Of a stretch of DNA of 64,000 nt, positions 10,561 through 21,796 are shown piece by piece. The stretch's first letter is position 1, and every line of letters starts with the position of its first letter. The notes below the pieces were generated by a model. That model made no database searches and had not been told where the DNA came from. It saw only the letters and a program-made list of their open reading frames with translations. A program made the translations under genes and the position numbers. This stretch comes from Microglena sp. YARC (lineage: Eukaryota; Chlorophyta; Chlorophyceae; Chlamydomonadales; Chlamydomonadaceae), in NCBI GenBank assembly GCA_022414725.1, contig CM039466.1, positions 38,845,239-38,909,238 on the forward strand. The letters are read 5' to 3'.

Positions 10561-10934
10561 GTAAGTGTGGTGAAGTGGCATGGCGTGGGGTGCAATTGGG
10601 TGGGTGGGTAAGAAGAGTGGTGGTGGCCAAGCCAGGCGCGGGCCGAGCCAGCTAGGGCTAAGTGGCCTGAACATGTGGTCCCCCATGGGAGGTTCGGTAG
10701 CCAAGATATACAGAACATGTAAGTGTGGTGAGGTTGCATGGCGTAAGAAGGGGCTGGGTGGGTGGGTACGAAGATTGGGATGGGTGTTGGTGGTGTTCAA
10801 GCCAGGCATGGGGCCAAGCCAGCTAGGGCTAAGTGGCCTAAACATGTTGTCCCAGATGGGAGGTTAGGGAGCAGGAATATATGAAGCATGTAAGAGTGGT
10901 GGTGGTGTTGCGTGTGTGTGGGTGGGTGGGTGTG

Positions 10935-10968
<34 letters not shown>

Positions 10969-13456
10969 GGGGGGGAAGGGGGAGGGGGCTGGTGGTGTGG
11001 GTTGGGTGGCTGTTAATGGGTTGGGTGGCGTTGAGGTGGGGTGGGTGGAGGGGGAGGGGATTGGGTGGGAGAAATTAGAGTGTGTGGGTAGGTTTAAAGT
11101 GCTGGTGTGAGTGGGGTAAAAGGTGGGTGGTGTTAGGGTGGTGTGAGGTGAGGTGGGGTGGGGACAGGGCAAGGGGGCTGTTGTGGTGCAGAGCGGACCA
11201 AGCCCTATGTTTGTTGGCGAGGGTGGGTTGGTGAGGGTGGGTTGACAACGCAGCAGATGGCTGTTGGGAGTGTGTTACCAGCCAATATTGCCCGTATGTA
11301 TGTATGTATGTATGTTGCAGGGCAGACCGGGCCATTAAGGGTGTGGGTGGGGGGTGACAATGCAGTGGGTGGCTGCTGGGAGTGTGTCACCAACCAATAT
11401 TGCCCACACGTATGTATGCATGTTGCAGGGTGGACCAGGCTGTTGAGGGTGGTGGTGATGGTGGGGTGACAATGCAGCGGATGGCTGTTTGGATTGTTTC
11501 ATCGACCAATATTTCCCACGCGTATGCATGTGCATGTGTGTAGGTATATGTGTATTGTCTGGATGTTGAGGTTGGGGTGGGGGGGTGATGGTGGGGTGAC
11601 AATGCAGCAGGTGGCTGCTGGGAGTGTGTCACCATCCAATATTGCCCACACGTATGTGTTTGTATGTATGTAGGTATATGTGTATTGTATGGTTTTTAAG
11701 GGTGGGGGGTGGTGATGGTGGGGCGACAATGCGGTGGGCGGCTGTTGGGAGTGTGTCACCAACCAATATTGACCACACGTATGTGTGTGTATGTATGTAG
11801 GTATATGTGTATTGTATGGTTTTTAAGGGTGGGGGGTGGTGATGGTGGGGCGACAATGCGGTGGGCGGCTGTTGGGAGTGTGTCACCAACCAATATTGAC
11901 CACACGTATGTGTACATGTTGCAGGGTGGACCAGGCTGTTGAGGGTGGTGTGGTGGTAAGGGTGCGGTGACAATGCAGCAGATGGCTGTTGGGACTGTTT
12001 CACCAACCAATATGGCCCACGCGTATGTATGTGTATGTGTGTAGGTATATGTGTATTGTCTGGATGTTTGAGGTTGGTGTGTGTGTGTGGGGGGGGGGGG
12101 ATGGCGGGGGGCAATGCAGCAGGTGGCTGCTGGGAGTGTGTCACCAACCAATATGGCCCACACGTATGTATACATGTTGCAGGGTGGACCAGGCTGTTGA
12201 GGGTGGGGTGGGTGGGGGTGCGGTGACAATGCAGCAGATGGCTGTTGGGATTGTTTCACCAACCAATATGGCCCACGCGTATGTATGTGTATGTGTGTAG
12301 GTATATGTGTATTTGTCTGGATGTTGAGGTTGGTGTGTGTGTGTGGGGGGGGGGGGGGGGGGGGATGGCGGGGGGGCAATGCAGCAGGTGGCTGCTGGGA
12401 GTGTGTCAACCAATATGGCCCACACGTATGTATACATGTTGCAGGGTGGACCAGGCTGTTGAGGGTGGGGTGGGTGGGGGTGCGGTGACAATGCAGCAGA
12501 TGGCTGTTGGGATTGTTCACCAACCAATATGGCCCACGCGTATGATGTGTATGTGGTGTAGGTATATGTGTATTGTCTGGATGTTGAGGTTGGTGTGTGT
12601 GTGTGGGGGGGGGGGGGGGGGGGGGGGGGGGGTGTCGGAGGGGGGGGGGGTGGCGGGGGGGCAATGCAGCAGGTGGCTGCTGGGAGTGTGTCACCAACCA
12701 ATATGGCCCACGCGCGTATGTATACATGTTGCAGGGTGGACCAGGCTGTTGAGGGTGGGGTGGGTGGGGGTGGGGTGACTGCAGCGGATGGCTTTTGGGA
12801 GTGTGTCACCAACACAAGCAATATTGCCCACGCGTATGTTTGTGTATGTGTGTAGGTGTATGTGTATTGTCTGGATGTTGAGGTTGGTGTGTGTGTGTGG
12901 GGGGGTGATGGTGGGGGTGGCTATTGGGAGTGTGTCACCATTCAATATTGCCCACACGTATGTGTGTGTATGTATGTAGGTATATGTGCATTGTATGGTT
13001 GTTAAGGGTGGGGGGTGGTGTTGGTGGGGCGACAATGCGGTGGGTGGATGTTGGGAGTGTGTCACCAACCAATATTGACCACACATATGTATGTAGGCAT
13101 TTGTGCATAGCATGGTTGTGAAGGGTGCGGTGGTGGTGATGGTGGAGTGACAACACAGTGGGTGGCTTTTGAAAGTGTGTCACCAACCGATATTGACCAC
13201 ACATATGTATGTAGGCATATGTGTATTTTATGGTTGTTAAGAGTGGGGTGGTGGTGATGGTGGGGTGACAACACAGTGGGTGGCTTTTGGGAGTGTGTCA
13301 CCAACCAATGATGCCCACACGTATGTCTGAATGTTGCAGGGTGGACCAGGCTGTTGAGGGTGGGGTGGTGGTGAGGGTGCAGTGACAACGCAGTGGGTGG
13401 CTTTTGGGAATGTGTCACCAACCGATATTGCCTACACATATGCCTGACTGTTGCAG
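10561..13456 (+). repeat. Intron array built from exon D end and exon E start
   Basis: Near 10620-10722 and 10800-10890 are decayed copies of the exon D end with its GTAAGTGTGG donor. From about 11165 to 13456 follow some 15 units of roughly 110-130 bp. Each contains GTGTGTCACCAACCAATATTG, CACACGTATGTATG and either GTAGGTATATGTG or the acceptor TGTTGCAGGGTGGACC. Acceptor copies fall near 11320, 11428, 11923, 12182, 12446, 12735 and 13340, before the real one at 13456. G-runs occur at 10951-10976, 12347-12364 and 12605-12653. Confidence 0.85.
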
Positions 13457-13635
13457 GGCGGACCAAGCCCTACGTATGCTGAGCCAGCCTCTGAAGACTG
13501 ACAAGGAGGGGAAGGCAGAGCTGTACCGCTGGGATGATCAGGGCAAGGTGCAGTACTGTGGCTCAAAGCCAAACTGGGAGGGGAAACTCTCTGACCCGGT
13601 GCACTTTATCAGTGGCCACCAGTGCCGCCCCATGG
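13457..13635 (+). CDS. Ankyrin gene exon E
   Basis: The acceptor is CTGTTGCAG|GGCGGACC and the donor CCCCATGG|GTGAGATG. The first base completes the Met codon split after exon D, and the exon leaves in phase 1. It encodes about 59 residues beginning ADQALRMLSQPLKTDKEGKA, then YRWDDQGKVQYCGS, ending PVHFISGHQCRPM. The Trp/Tyr/Cys-rich second half looks like a compact fold or an insertion before the ankyrin domain; I recognise no family. It is chosen over the eight upstream acceptor copies because only here does the frame remain open to a good donor. Confidence 0.8.
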
Positions 13636-14436
13636 GTGAGATGATGATACGCTATCCAATAGGATTACCTGTTCACCTACAAATGTATGCATGCATGTAT
13701 GTAGATAGTTATGTATGTATGTATGTATGCTCCACTCAACCCTTTCTCCTCATACAAGGTGCACATTATCAGTGGCCACCAGTGCCGTCCCATGGGTGAG
13801 ATGATAATATGGTATCCAACAAGATTAACTGTTTCTATATATATGTATGTATGCTCCACTCAACCCTATCTACTCGGACTCTGTACACCACATCATGATA
13901 CGGTACCCAACAGGATGAACTGTTCCTATATATATATATGTATGTATGCTTCACTCAACCCTATCTACTTGGACCCTGTACACCACATCATGATACGGTA
14001 CCCAACAGGATTAACTGTTCCTATATATATATATATGTATGTATGCTTCACTCAACCCTATCTACTTGGACCCTGTACACCACATCATGATACGGTACCC
14101 ATCAGGATGAACTGTCCTATATATATATATATATATATGTATGTATGCTTCACTCAACCCTATCTACTTGGACCTGTACACCACATCATGATACGGTACC
14201 AACAGGATGAACTGTTCCTATATATATATATATATATATAATATATATATATATATGTATGCTTCACTCAACCCTATCTACTTGGACCCTGTACACCACA
14301 TCATGATACGGTACCCAAACAGGATGAACTGTTCCTATATATATATATACATATGTATGTATGCTTCACTCAACCCTATCTACTTGGACCCTGTACACCA
14401 CATCATGATACGGTACCCAACAGGATGAGCTGTTCC

Positions 14437-14470
<34 letters not shown>

Positions 14471-14541
14471 CTTCACTCAACCCTATCTACTTGGACCCTG
14501 TACACCACATCATGATACGGTACCCAACAGGATGAACTGTT

Positions 14542-14589
<48 letters not shown>

Positions 14590-14828
14590 CTTCACTCAAC
14601 CCTATCTACTTGGACCCTGTACACCACATCATGATACGGTACCCAACAGGATGAACTGTTCCTATATATATGTATATATGTATGCTCCACTCGACCCTAT
14701 CTACTCGGACCCGGTGCACCTTATCAGTGGCCACCAGTGCTATCCCATGGGTGAGATGATGATACGCTATCCAACAAGATTAACTGTTTGTTCATGTATG
14801 CATGTAGATATGTGTGCAGATATGTGTG

Positions 14829-14859
<31 letters not shown>

Positions 14860-14860
14860 C
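13636..14860 (+). repeat. Tandem copies of exon E end and its donor region
   Basis: About eleven units of 100-125 bp read CACTCAACCCTATCTACT, GGACCCTGTACACCACATCA, GATACGGTACCCAACAGGAT, then (TA)n and GTATGTATG. They derive from the exon E end (GACCCGGTGCACTTTATCAG...GTGAGATGATGATACG). The copies near 13760 and 14710 still carry TTATCAGTGGCCACCAGTG intact with the donor. TA tracts reach about 40 bp. Confidence 0.85.
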
Positions 14861-15849
14861 TTCCACATCCTCATCCCCATCCTCATCCTCATCCTTCCCC
14901 CCCTCCCCCCCACATCCTCATCCCCCTCGTTCCCCGCCTTCATCTCAATCCCAGCTTCTGAGCCCATGACCAGGGCAGTGGCAGCTCGATATGCATGGCG
15001 CACTGCAGATGGAATACATGGCAACTGCCAACTCTTCTTCATCCTCTCCTCCTCTCCTGCCTTCACCCCCACCGTTCCATCCTGTCTTCCTACCCCCCTT
15101 CCCCCTAACCCCTAACCCCCACATCCTCATCCTTGACCACCTCCCCCCCTCCCCCCCCACATCCTCATCCCCATCCTCGTTCTCTCACCCCCTTCCACCC
15201 CATCCTCACCCCCATCCTTCAACCCCATCCTTCACCCCAATCTCCAGCTTCTGAGCCTATGACCCAGTCAGTGGCAGCTCAATATGCATGGCGCACTGTA
15301 GATGGAATACATGGCAACTGCCAACTCTTCTTCATCCTCTCCTCCTCTCCTGCCTTCACCCCCACCCCTTCATCCTGTCTTCCTCCCCCCCCCCCCCTCC
15401 CCACATCCTCATCCCCATCCTCATCTTTCACCCCTCCCCAAACATCCTCATCCTCATCCTTCACACCCTCCGCCTCCGCCTCCCACCACAATCCTCATCC
15501 CCATCCTTCCCCGCCTTCACCCCAATCCCTAGCTTCTGAGCCTTTGACCAGGGCAGTTGCAGCTCGACATGCATGGCGTGCTGTAGATGGAATACATGGC
15601 AACTCTCAACTCTTCTTCATCCTACCCTCATCTCCCCCACTCCCCCCCACTCCTTCATCCTGCCTTCCTCCCCCCCCCCCCCCCCCCCCCCCCCCCCCAC
15701 ACACACACACATCCTCATCCCCATCCTCATCTTTCACCCCCTCCCCCAACATCTCATCCCCACCTCATCCTCATCCTTCACACCCTCCCCCTCCGCCTCC
15801 CCCCCACATCTCCATACCCCTCCTTTCCCGCCTTCATCCCAATCCCTAG
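14861..15849 (+). repeat. Tandem decayed copies of exon F start in pyrimidine-rich DNA
   Basis: Three copies of the exon F acceptor and first 80-90 bp (acceptors near 14954, 15247 and 15531) are separated by about 290 bp of CATCCTCATCC- and C-rich filler. The copies read ASEPMT/ASEPLT...AVAA...YAW/HAW...DGIHGN and then diverge into QLFFIL instead of QLHWAA. The frame therefore stays open but the ankyrin motif is lost. Confidence 0.85.
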
Positions 15850-16008
15850 CTTCTGAGCCTTTGACTAGGGCAGTTGCAGCTCGACATGCATGGCGTGCTG
15901 TAGATGGAATACATGGCAACTCTCAACTGCACTGGGCTGCTGGGAAAGGAGATGTGCAGAGGGTGGTGGAGCTGTTGCACCCTCAAATCGCACCTCCACA
16001 TGGTAGCA
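15850..16008 (+). CDS. Ankyrin gene exon F (first ankyrin repeat)
   Basis: The acceptor is CCCTAG|CTTCTGAG; the donor GTAGCA|GTGAGTC is near consensus. It enters with two bases completing an Ala codon from 13635 and leaves in phase 1. Residues open ASEPLTRAVAARHAWRAVDG, followed by the first clear ankyrin helix pair, QLHWAAGKGDVQRVVELLH. In the ankyrin consensus (TPLHxAAxxGHxxVVxxLL) this matches His, Ala-Ala, Gly and the Val-Val...Leu-Leu core. An alternative donor four bases earlier keeps the same phase. Ankyrin repeats are protein-binding scaffolds; the partner is unknown. Confidence 0.85.
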
Positions 16009-17465
16009 GTGAGTCTAGATGTTGTTCAATCTGTATAATATGATCAATGTCAACTGCACTGGTCTGCTGGGAAAGGAGATGTGCAGCAGGTAGTGGAGCT
16101 GCTGCACCGTAAAATCGCACCTCCACATGATAGCAGTGAGTCTAGATGGTGTTCAATCTGTATAATATAATCAATGTCAACTGCACTGGGCTGCTGGGAA
16201 AGGAGATGTGCAGAGGGTGGTCTCCACATGATAGCAGTGAGTCTACATTTTGTTCAATCTGTATAATATAATCAGTGCCAACTGCACTGGGCGGCTGGGA
16301 AAGGAGATGTGCAGAGGGTGGTGGATCTGTTGCACCGTAAAATCGCAATTCCACATGATAGCAGTGAGTCTAGCTGTTGTTCAATCTACATGATATAATA
16401 AATGCCAATTGCACTGGGCGGCTGGGAAAGGAGATGTGCAGAGGGTGGTGGAACTGTTGCACCCTCAAATCGCACCTCCACATGATAGCAGTGAGTCTAG
16501 ATGTTGTTCAATCTGTATAATATAATCAGTGTCAACTGCACTGGGCTGCTGGGAAAGGAGATGTGCAGCGGGTAGTGGAGCTGCTGCATCGTAAAATCGC
16601 ACCTCCACATGGTAGCAGTGAGTCTAGATGTTGTTCAATCTGTATATTATAATCAATGTCAACTGCACTGGGCGGCTGGGAAAGGAGATGTGCAGAGGGT
16701 AGTGGAGCTGCGGCACCGTAAAATCGCACCTCCACATGATAGTAGTGAGTCTAGATGTTGTTCAATCTGTATAATATAATCAATGTCAACTGCACTGGGC
16801 GGCTGGGAAAGGAGATGTGCAGAGGGTAGTGGAGCTGAGGCACCGTAAAATCGCACCTTTTCATGAAAGTAGTGTGTCTAGCTGTTTCCTTCTCTATGTA
16901 TTTAACCAGATGGACTGTTGGTTCCCGCCAGAAAAGGAGATGTGATGAGGGTGGTGGAGCTGTGGCACCCTCAGATTGCACCTTCACATGATAGTAGTGT
17001 GTCTAGCTGTTTCCTTCTCTATGTATTGAACCAGATGGACTGTTGGTTCCCGCCAGAAAAGGAGATGTGATGAGGGTGGTGGAGCTGTGGCACCCTCAGA
17101 TTGCACCTTCACATGATAGTAGTGTGTCTAGCTGTTTCCTTCTCTATGTATTGAACCAGATGGACTGTTGGTTCCCGCCAGAAAAGGAGATGTGATGAGG
17201 GTGGTGGAGCTGTTGTACCCTCAGATAGCATCTCAATCTCAGATAGAATCTCCACATGATAGTAGTGAGTCTAGCTGTCTCCATACCTTTGTATTTAACC
17301 CGATATATAGATATAGATATAGATGTATGTTTCCTGCTGGGTAAGGAGGTGTGCAGAGGAAGGTGGAGCTGTTGCACCCTCAGATAGCATCTCCTCATGA
17401 TAGTAGTGAGTATAGCTGTCTCCTTGTCTTTGTATTAAACCCGATATATAAATATATATATTTAT
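16009..17465 (+). repeat. Eleven-copy array of the ankyrin half-exon
   Basis: Units of about 100-130 bp reproduce the last about 85 bp of exon F plus the donor: variants of GCACTGGGCGGCTGGGAAAG...GAGATGTGCAGAGGG...CACATGATAGCAGTGAGTC. Landmarks lie near 16049, 16178, 16277, 16407, 16535, 16660 and 16788, then diverged copies near 16930, 17050, 17175 and 17335. Several (for example about 16275-16368) keep an intact HWAAGKGDVQRVV frame and a GTGAGT donor but have only a weak upstream acceptor (ATCAG|TG). Confidence 0.85.
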
Positions 17466-17934
17466 ATAATACCCAGCCTCTGCCCCTAATGGGGCTGGAG
17501 AGACGTCGCAGCACAAGGCGGCTAGCAGTGTTGGGACCAAGACCACCGCCATCATATCACACCCACTCCTATCCTCCCACTCCCCACCCACACACTCCTC
17601 TCTTCCTCCCCACTCACTCTCCTCCCACCCACTCCTCTCCTCCCACTCCCCTCCCCCCACCCACACACTCCTCTCCTCCCACTCCCTTCCCTGTGCAGAG
17701 CTGGAGGTAGAGCGCCCTTACCCAGCATCTACCTCCAAAAATAATGACACTAAAATGACTATTCCTATCCTCTTTCTGCCTCCTTAATCCACCCACTCCT
17801 CTCCTCTCACTCCCCTCCCACCCACCCACTTCTCCCACCCTATCCTCCCTCTCTCCCCACTCACTCTCCTCTCCTCCCCACTCACTCTCCTCACACCCAC
17901 CACTCACTCTCCTTCCACTCCCTTCCCTGTGCAG
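17466..17934 (+). repeat. Decayed copy of exon G in CTCCC-rich DNA
   Basis: At 17475-17575 lies a copy of the middle of exon G (CCTCTGCCCCTAATGGGGCT...CACCGCCATCATATCACACC), and at about 17693-17735 a copy of its acceptor and first 30 bp. Both sit in TCCTCCCACTCACTCTCC repeats. The copy has SQHK where the real exon has PLHK, so the TPLH ankyrin signature is lost. Confidence 0.8.
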
Positions 17935-18123
17935 AGCTTGAGGTACAGTGCCCTTACTCAGCCTCTTCCCCCAACGGGGCTGGAGAAACGCCGCTCCACA
18001 AGGCAGCTAGCAGTGTTGGTAGCAAGACCACCGCCATCATATCACACCTGCTGAATGCTGGCGCCATCGTGAATGCTCAAAGCGCAAATGGGCTTACCCC
18101 TTTGTCTAGCATCCTCACTAGTG
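17935..18123 (+). CDS. Ankyrin gene exon G
   Basis: The acceptor is CCTGTGCAG|AGCTTGAGG and the donor ACTAGTG|GTGGGTGC; it enters and leaves in phase 1. It encodes a linker (EVQCPYSASSPNGAG) and a full ankyrin repeat. ETPLHKAASS carries the T-P-L-H tetrapeptide, then an outer helix IISHLLNAGAIVNAQSANG, then LTPLSS beginning the next repeat. The consensus positions TPLH, LL.AGA and VNA are all present, making this one of the safest exons. A neighbouring donor at 18121 would shift the frame out of phase with 18933, so 18123 is preferred. Confidence 0.88.
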
Positions 18124-18724
18124 GTGGGTGCTTTTTTTAAATCCTTTCCGTGTCTTGCCATGCTTTGCCTTACCCGACCTGACCTGACCTGACCTATCCT
18201 GACATCCTTACCTTCATTCCTACCTTTCTCCCCATTCCTTATAAATCCTTTCCATGCCTTGCCATGCCTTACCTTACCCAACCTGAACGAAATCTAGCAT
18301 CCTCACTAGCAGTGGGTTCTCCATTTCTTAAAAATCCTTTCTGTGCCTTGCCATGCCTTGCCTTACCCGACCTGACCTGATCTGACCCGACATCCTTACT
18401 TTCATCGTTACCTTTCTCTCCATTCCCTATCAATCCTTTCCGTGCCTGGCCATGCCTTGCCTCACCCAGCCTGACCTGGCCTGACCTGACCAATCCTGAC
18501 ATCCCTACTTTTCTTTCCATTCCTTATAAATACCTTCTGTTCCTTGCCATGCCTTACCCAACCTGACCTGAATCCAGCATCCTCACTAGTGGTGGGTGCT
18601 CTACTTGTTTTAAATCCTTTCTGTGCCTTGCTATGCCTTGCCTTACCTGACCTGTCTTGACCTATCCTGACATCCTCACCTTACATCCTTACATTTCTCT
18701 CCATTCCCTCCTCCCAGTCACCCA
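18124..18724 (+). repeat. Pyrimidine-rich minisatellite with exon G end copies
   Basis: Three diverged units of about 160-280 bp contain TCTAGCATCCTCACTAGTGG (the exon G end, copied near 18293 and 18575), then CCTTTCCGTGCCTTGCCATG and runs of ACCTGACCTGACCTATCC. It is another donor-anchored intron expansion. Confidence 0.8.
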
Positions 18725-18732
18725 CACATATG

Positions 18733-18907
18733 TAGGGGTCGGCTATGTTATATAATATTGGTGAATAAATAAAATTATATAATATTAGTCGGACGAGCCG
18801 TCTCATGAGAATTTAAAATTCATTCGGAAAAATAATATTACCGTGACACTACAATAATATTAGTTAACATCACTTTTTCAAACACTAATATTAGTCGCCG
18901 TTCCCTA
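18733..18907. mobile_element. hAT-like MITE family 2 (TAGGG ends)
   Basis: A 175-bp AT-rich non-coding insertion has terminal inverted repeats TAGGGGTCGGC and GCCGTTCCCTA (9 of 11 paired). It has a perfect 8-bp target duplication CACATATG (18725-18732 and 18908-18915). The interior carries TATAATATTAGT words and the palindrome-like GAATTTAAAATTC. TSD length and YAGGG ends fit hAT. It sits so that its right TSD ends 17 nt before the first base of exon H, inside the region expected to hold the branch point and polypyrimidine tract. Confidence 0.8.
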
Positions 18908-18932
18908 CACATATGTGTTCCAATACCTGCAG

Positions 18933-19033
18933 AGTGCTGGGTGCCAGAGGGAGAACCACGTATGCGGCTTCTGCTGGAAGCTGGTGCTAATCCCAATGTG
19001 GCCGACTCCCATGGAGAAACAACTGTGCACAAG
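18933..19033 (+). CDS. Ankyrin gene exon H
   Basis: The acceptor is ATACCTGCAG|AGTGCTGG and the donor GTGCACAAG|GTGGGAG; it enters in phase 1 and leaves in phase 0. The short exon (101 nt) encodes CWVPEGEPRMRLLLEAGAN, PNVADSHG, then ETTVHK. The RLLLEAGANPNVAD segment is a textbook ankyrin outer helix and beta-turn (LLL..GADPN..D..G), and ETTVHK replaces the usual TPLH tetrapeptide. It joins directly to the exon at 21797. Confidence 0.87.
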
Positions 19034-19945
19034 GTGGGAGTGTTCAGGGGCAGTCTTGTACTTGGGGAGGGAGGGGGGGGGGGGGGGGGGGGGGGGGGCA
19101 GGGGGCAAAAAGCCATACAAAATATGAGCGTGTTTGGAGGCAGGTGCTGATCCTAATGTGGCTGAGTCTTATGGAGAAACCACCGTGCACAAGGTGGGAG
19201 TGTTTTGGGGGAGAGTGGTGGGTGTGGTGGTGGGTGGGGGAAGGGGGCTGACTGCACATGTAGCTGATACCTTTGGAGAAACAACTTTGCGCAAGGTGAG
19301 AGTGTTCAGGGGGAGAGTGGTGTGTGCGCTGTGTGGTGGTGGGTGGGGGGTGGGGTGGGGGCTGAGTGCACATGTGGCAAACATCTATAGAGAAACAACT
19401 TTGCGCAAGGTGAAAGTGTTCGGGGGAGAGTAGTGTGTGGGCTGTGTGGTGGTGAAGTGGGGGGTGGGGTGGGGGCTGACTGCACATGTGACAAACACCT
19501 ATAGAGAAACAAATTTTCACAAGGTGAGAGTCTTCAGGGGGAGAGTGGTGTGCGCGCTGTGTGGTGGAGTCTGGGTGGGTGGGGTGGGGTAGGTGGGGGG
19601 TACTGCACATGTAGCTGACACCTTTGGAGAAACAACTTTTCACAAGGTGAGAGTGTTCGGGGGGGAAGTGGTTTGTGCGATTGGTTGGGTGGGAGTTGGG
19701 GGGCTGGTTCCAAATTGAGCTGACTCATAGGAGAAACAACCATATATAATGTGTGAGTGTTCGGGGAGGGAGTGATGGGTGCGCTGTGTGGTGGTGGGAG
19801 TGTGTGTGTGTGGGGGGGGGTGACTGCACATGTAGCTGACTCTTATGGGAAAACAAGTGTGCACAAGGTAGGAGTGTTCGGGGGCAGAATTGTATCCAGG
19901 GGAGGAGAGCAAAACACCTTACAAAATAGGAGTGTGATTGGAAGG
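19034..19945 (+). repeat. Seven decayed copies of exon H with G-rich filler
   Basis: Copies near 19142, 19255, 19368, 19487, 19605, 19712 and 19826 carry GGAGAAACAAC...CACAAGGTGGGAG-like ends with their donors, separated by GGTGGGTGGGG filler. The first keeps a complete ankyrin frame (AGADPNVAESYGETTVHK). Later ones lose the LLLEAGA part. G-runs occur at 19074-19098. Confidence 0.85.
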
Positions 19946-19947
19946 GA

Positions 19948-20096
19948 GGGGGGAAGCTACCCTCCAGTGACCTAGCATCCACAAGCCAGATCTCCTATAC
20001 CCTAAAACCTAAACCCTATATCCTTAACCCCTAAACCCTAAATCCGAGAAGGATCTGGCTTGTGGATGCTAGCTCACTGGAGGGTAGTTTCCCCCC
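19948..20096. mobile_element. Fold-back element with telomere-like loop
   Basis: Left arm 19948-19992 and right arm 20052-20096 are inverted copies, with 43 of 45 positions paired: GGGGGGAAGCTACCCTCCAG... against ...CACTGGAGGGTAGTTTCCCC. The 59-nt loop is made of degenerate CCCTAAA words (CCTAAAACCTAAACCCTA, ACCCCTAAACCCTAAATCC). TTGGAAG occurs just outside both arms (about 19939-19945 and 20103-20109), a possible 7-bp target duplication. There is no open frame. Confidence 0.8.
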
Positions 20097-20249
20097 ACTG
20101 TTTGGAAGCAGGTGCTGATCAAAGAGCATGACAACATTTCCTTCTCCTTTTTTTGACCCAAAATAAAGTTGGACAGGAAGATAGAGGTCCCCAAAGTTTT
20201 GTTTTTACTTAATTTTATTTACTAACTTATTTTGATATTTGAATATAAA

Positions 20250-21796
20250 TCATGTATTCCTGCCCCCCCCCCCCCCCTCGCATAATTGTACATAAATATT
20301 GTGACCGTTGCAGGCTATCGTCTACTGTATATGCAGCAGCAGCCCAGTTCCTGATAACCACTTGTACCCTCGCAGAATTATAAATACGTTTACATAAATT
20401 TACGTAATATTGCACTTACCGCTGCAGGCTATCATCTACTGCTTATGCGGCGGCCCAGTTCCTGACAGCCCACTGGTACCCTTGCATAAGTATAGATGAG
20501 TATACATAAATTTACATACATTTACGTAAATCTTGCCACTACCGTTGCAGGCCATCATCTACTGCATTTGTGGTGGCCCAGTTCCTAACAGCCCCCCTCT
20601 ACCCTCGCATGCCCTTCAGGCCAACATCAAGGGCAGCTTCATCACACGAACCCCTACATTCTTTACTCGAGACGGCTGTGCATAAATGAACTTAAATCTA
20701 CATCAATCTTGTGACAACCGTTGCAGGCTATCATCTACTGCATGTGCGGCGTCCCAGTTCCTAACAGACCCCCCTGTACCCTCGCGTGCCCTTGAGGCCA
20801 ACATCAAGGGACGATTCAACACCATGACCCCCTACATGCCTCACTGGGGGTATCTGGAGATTAATGAACTTTACTTATATTTACATAAATATTGCCACTA
20901 CCGTCGCAGGCTATGATCTACTGCATTTGTGGCGGCCCATTTCCTAACAGCCCCCTGTACCCTTGAGTGCCCTTGAGGCCATCATCAAGGGCCGATTTAA
21001 CACCATGACCCCCTACATGCCTGACTCGAGACGGCTGGGTATGAATAAACATTACATACTTCTACATAAATTTGCATAAATCTTGTGACCGCCGTCGCAG
21101 GCTATCATCTACTGCATTTGTGGCGGCCCAGTTCCTAACAGCCCCCCTCTACCCTCGCGTGCCCTTGAGGCTAAGATCAAGGGCAGCTTCATCACACGAC
21201 CCCCTACATGCCTGACTAGAGACGGCTGGGTATGAATAAACATTACATACTTCTACATAAATTTGCATAAATCTTGTGACCGCCGTCGCAGGCTATCATC
21301 TACTGCATTTGTGGCGGCCCAGTTCCTAACAGCCCCCCTCTACCCTTGCGTGCCCTTGAGGCTAAGATCAAGGGCAGCTTCATCACACGACCCCCTACAT
21401 GCCTGACTAGAGACGGCTGGGTACGAATGGACATTACATACTTCTACTTCAATTTGCATAAATCTTGTGACCGCCGTCGCAGGCTATCATCTACTGCATT
21501 TATGGCGGCCCAGTTCCTAACAGCCCCCCTCTACCCTCGCGTGCCCTTGAGGCTAAGATCAAGGGCAGCTTCATCACACGACCCCCTACATGCCTGACTA
21601 GAGACGGCTGGGTACGAATGGACATTACATACTTCTACTTCAATTTGCATAAATCTTGTGACTACCGTTGCAGGTTATCATCTACTGCACATGCGGTGGC
21701 CCAGTTCCTGACAGCCCACTGGTACCCTCGCATAAGTATAAATAAATTTACACGATTCTGCATAAATTTAAATTAATCTTGTGACTACCGTTGCAG
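20250..21796 (+). repeat. Nine decayed copies of exon I start
   Basis: Acceptor-proximal copies (CGTTGCAG|GCTATCATCTACTGC) fall near 20312, 20424, 20548, 20725, 20908, 21098, 21289, 21480 and 21671, with periods of about 112-191 bp. Each is followed by AT-rich ACATAAATTTGCATAAAT filler. Most carry GGCGGCCCAGTTCCTAACAG...CCCTTGAGGC and end at CGGCTGGGTATGAATAAACA. That junction is donor-like and stops the frame, whereas the real exon continues as GGTATAAATGCTCCC. The three units between 21100 and 21620 are almost identical, so amplification there is recent. Confidence 0.88.
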
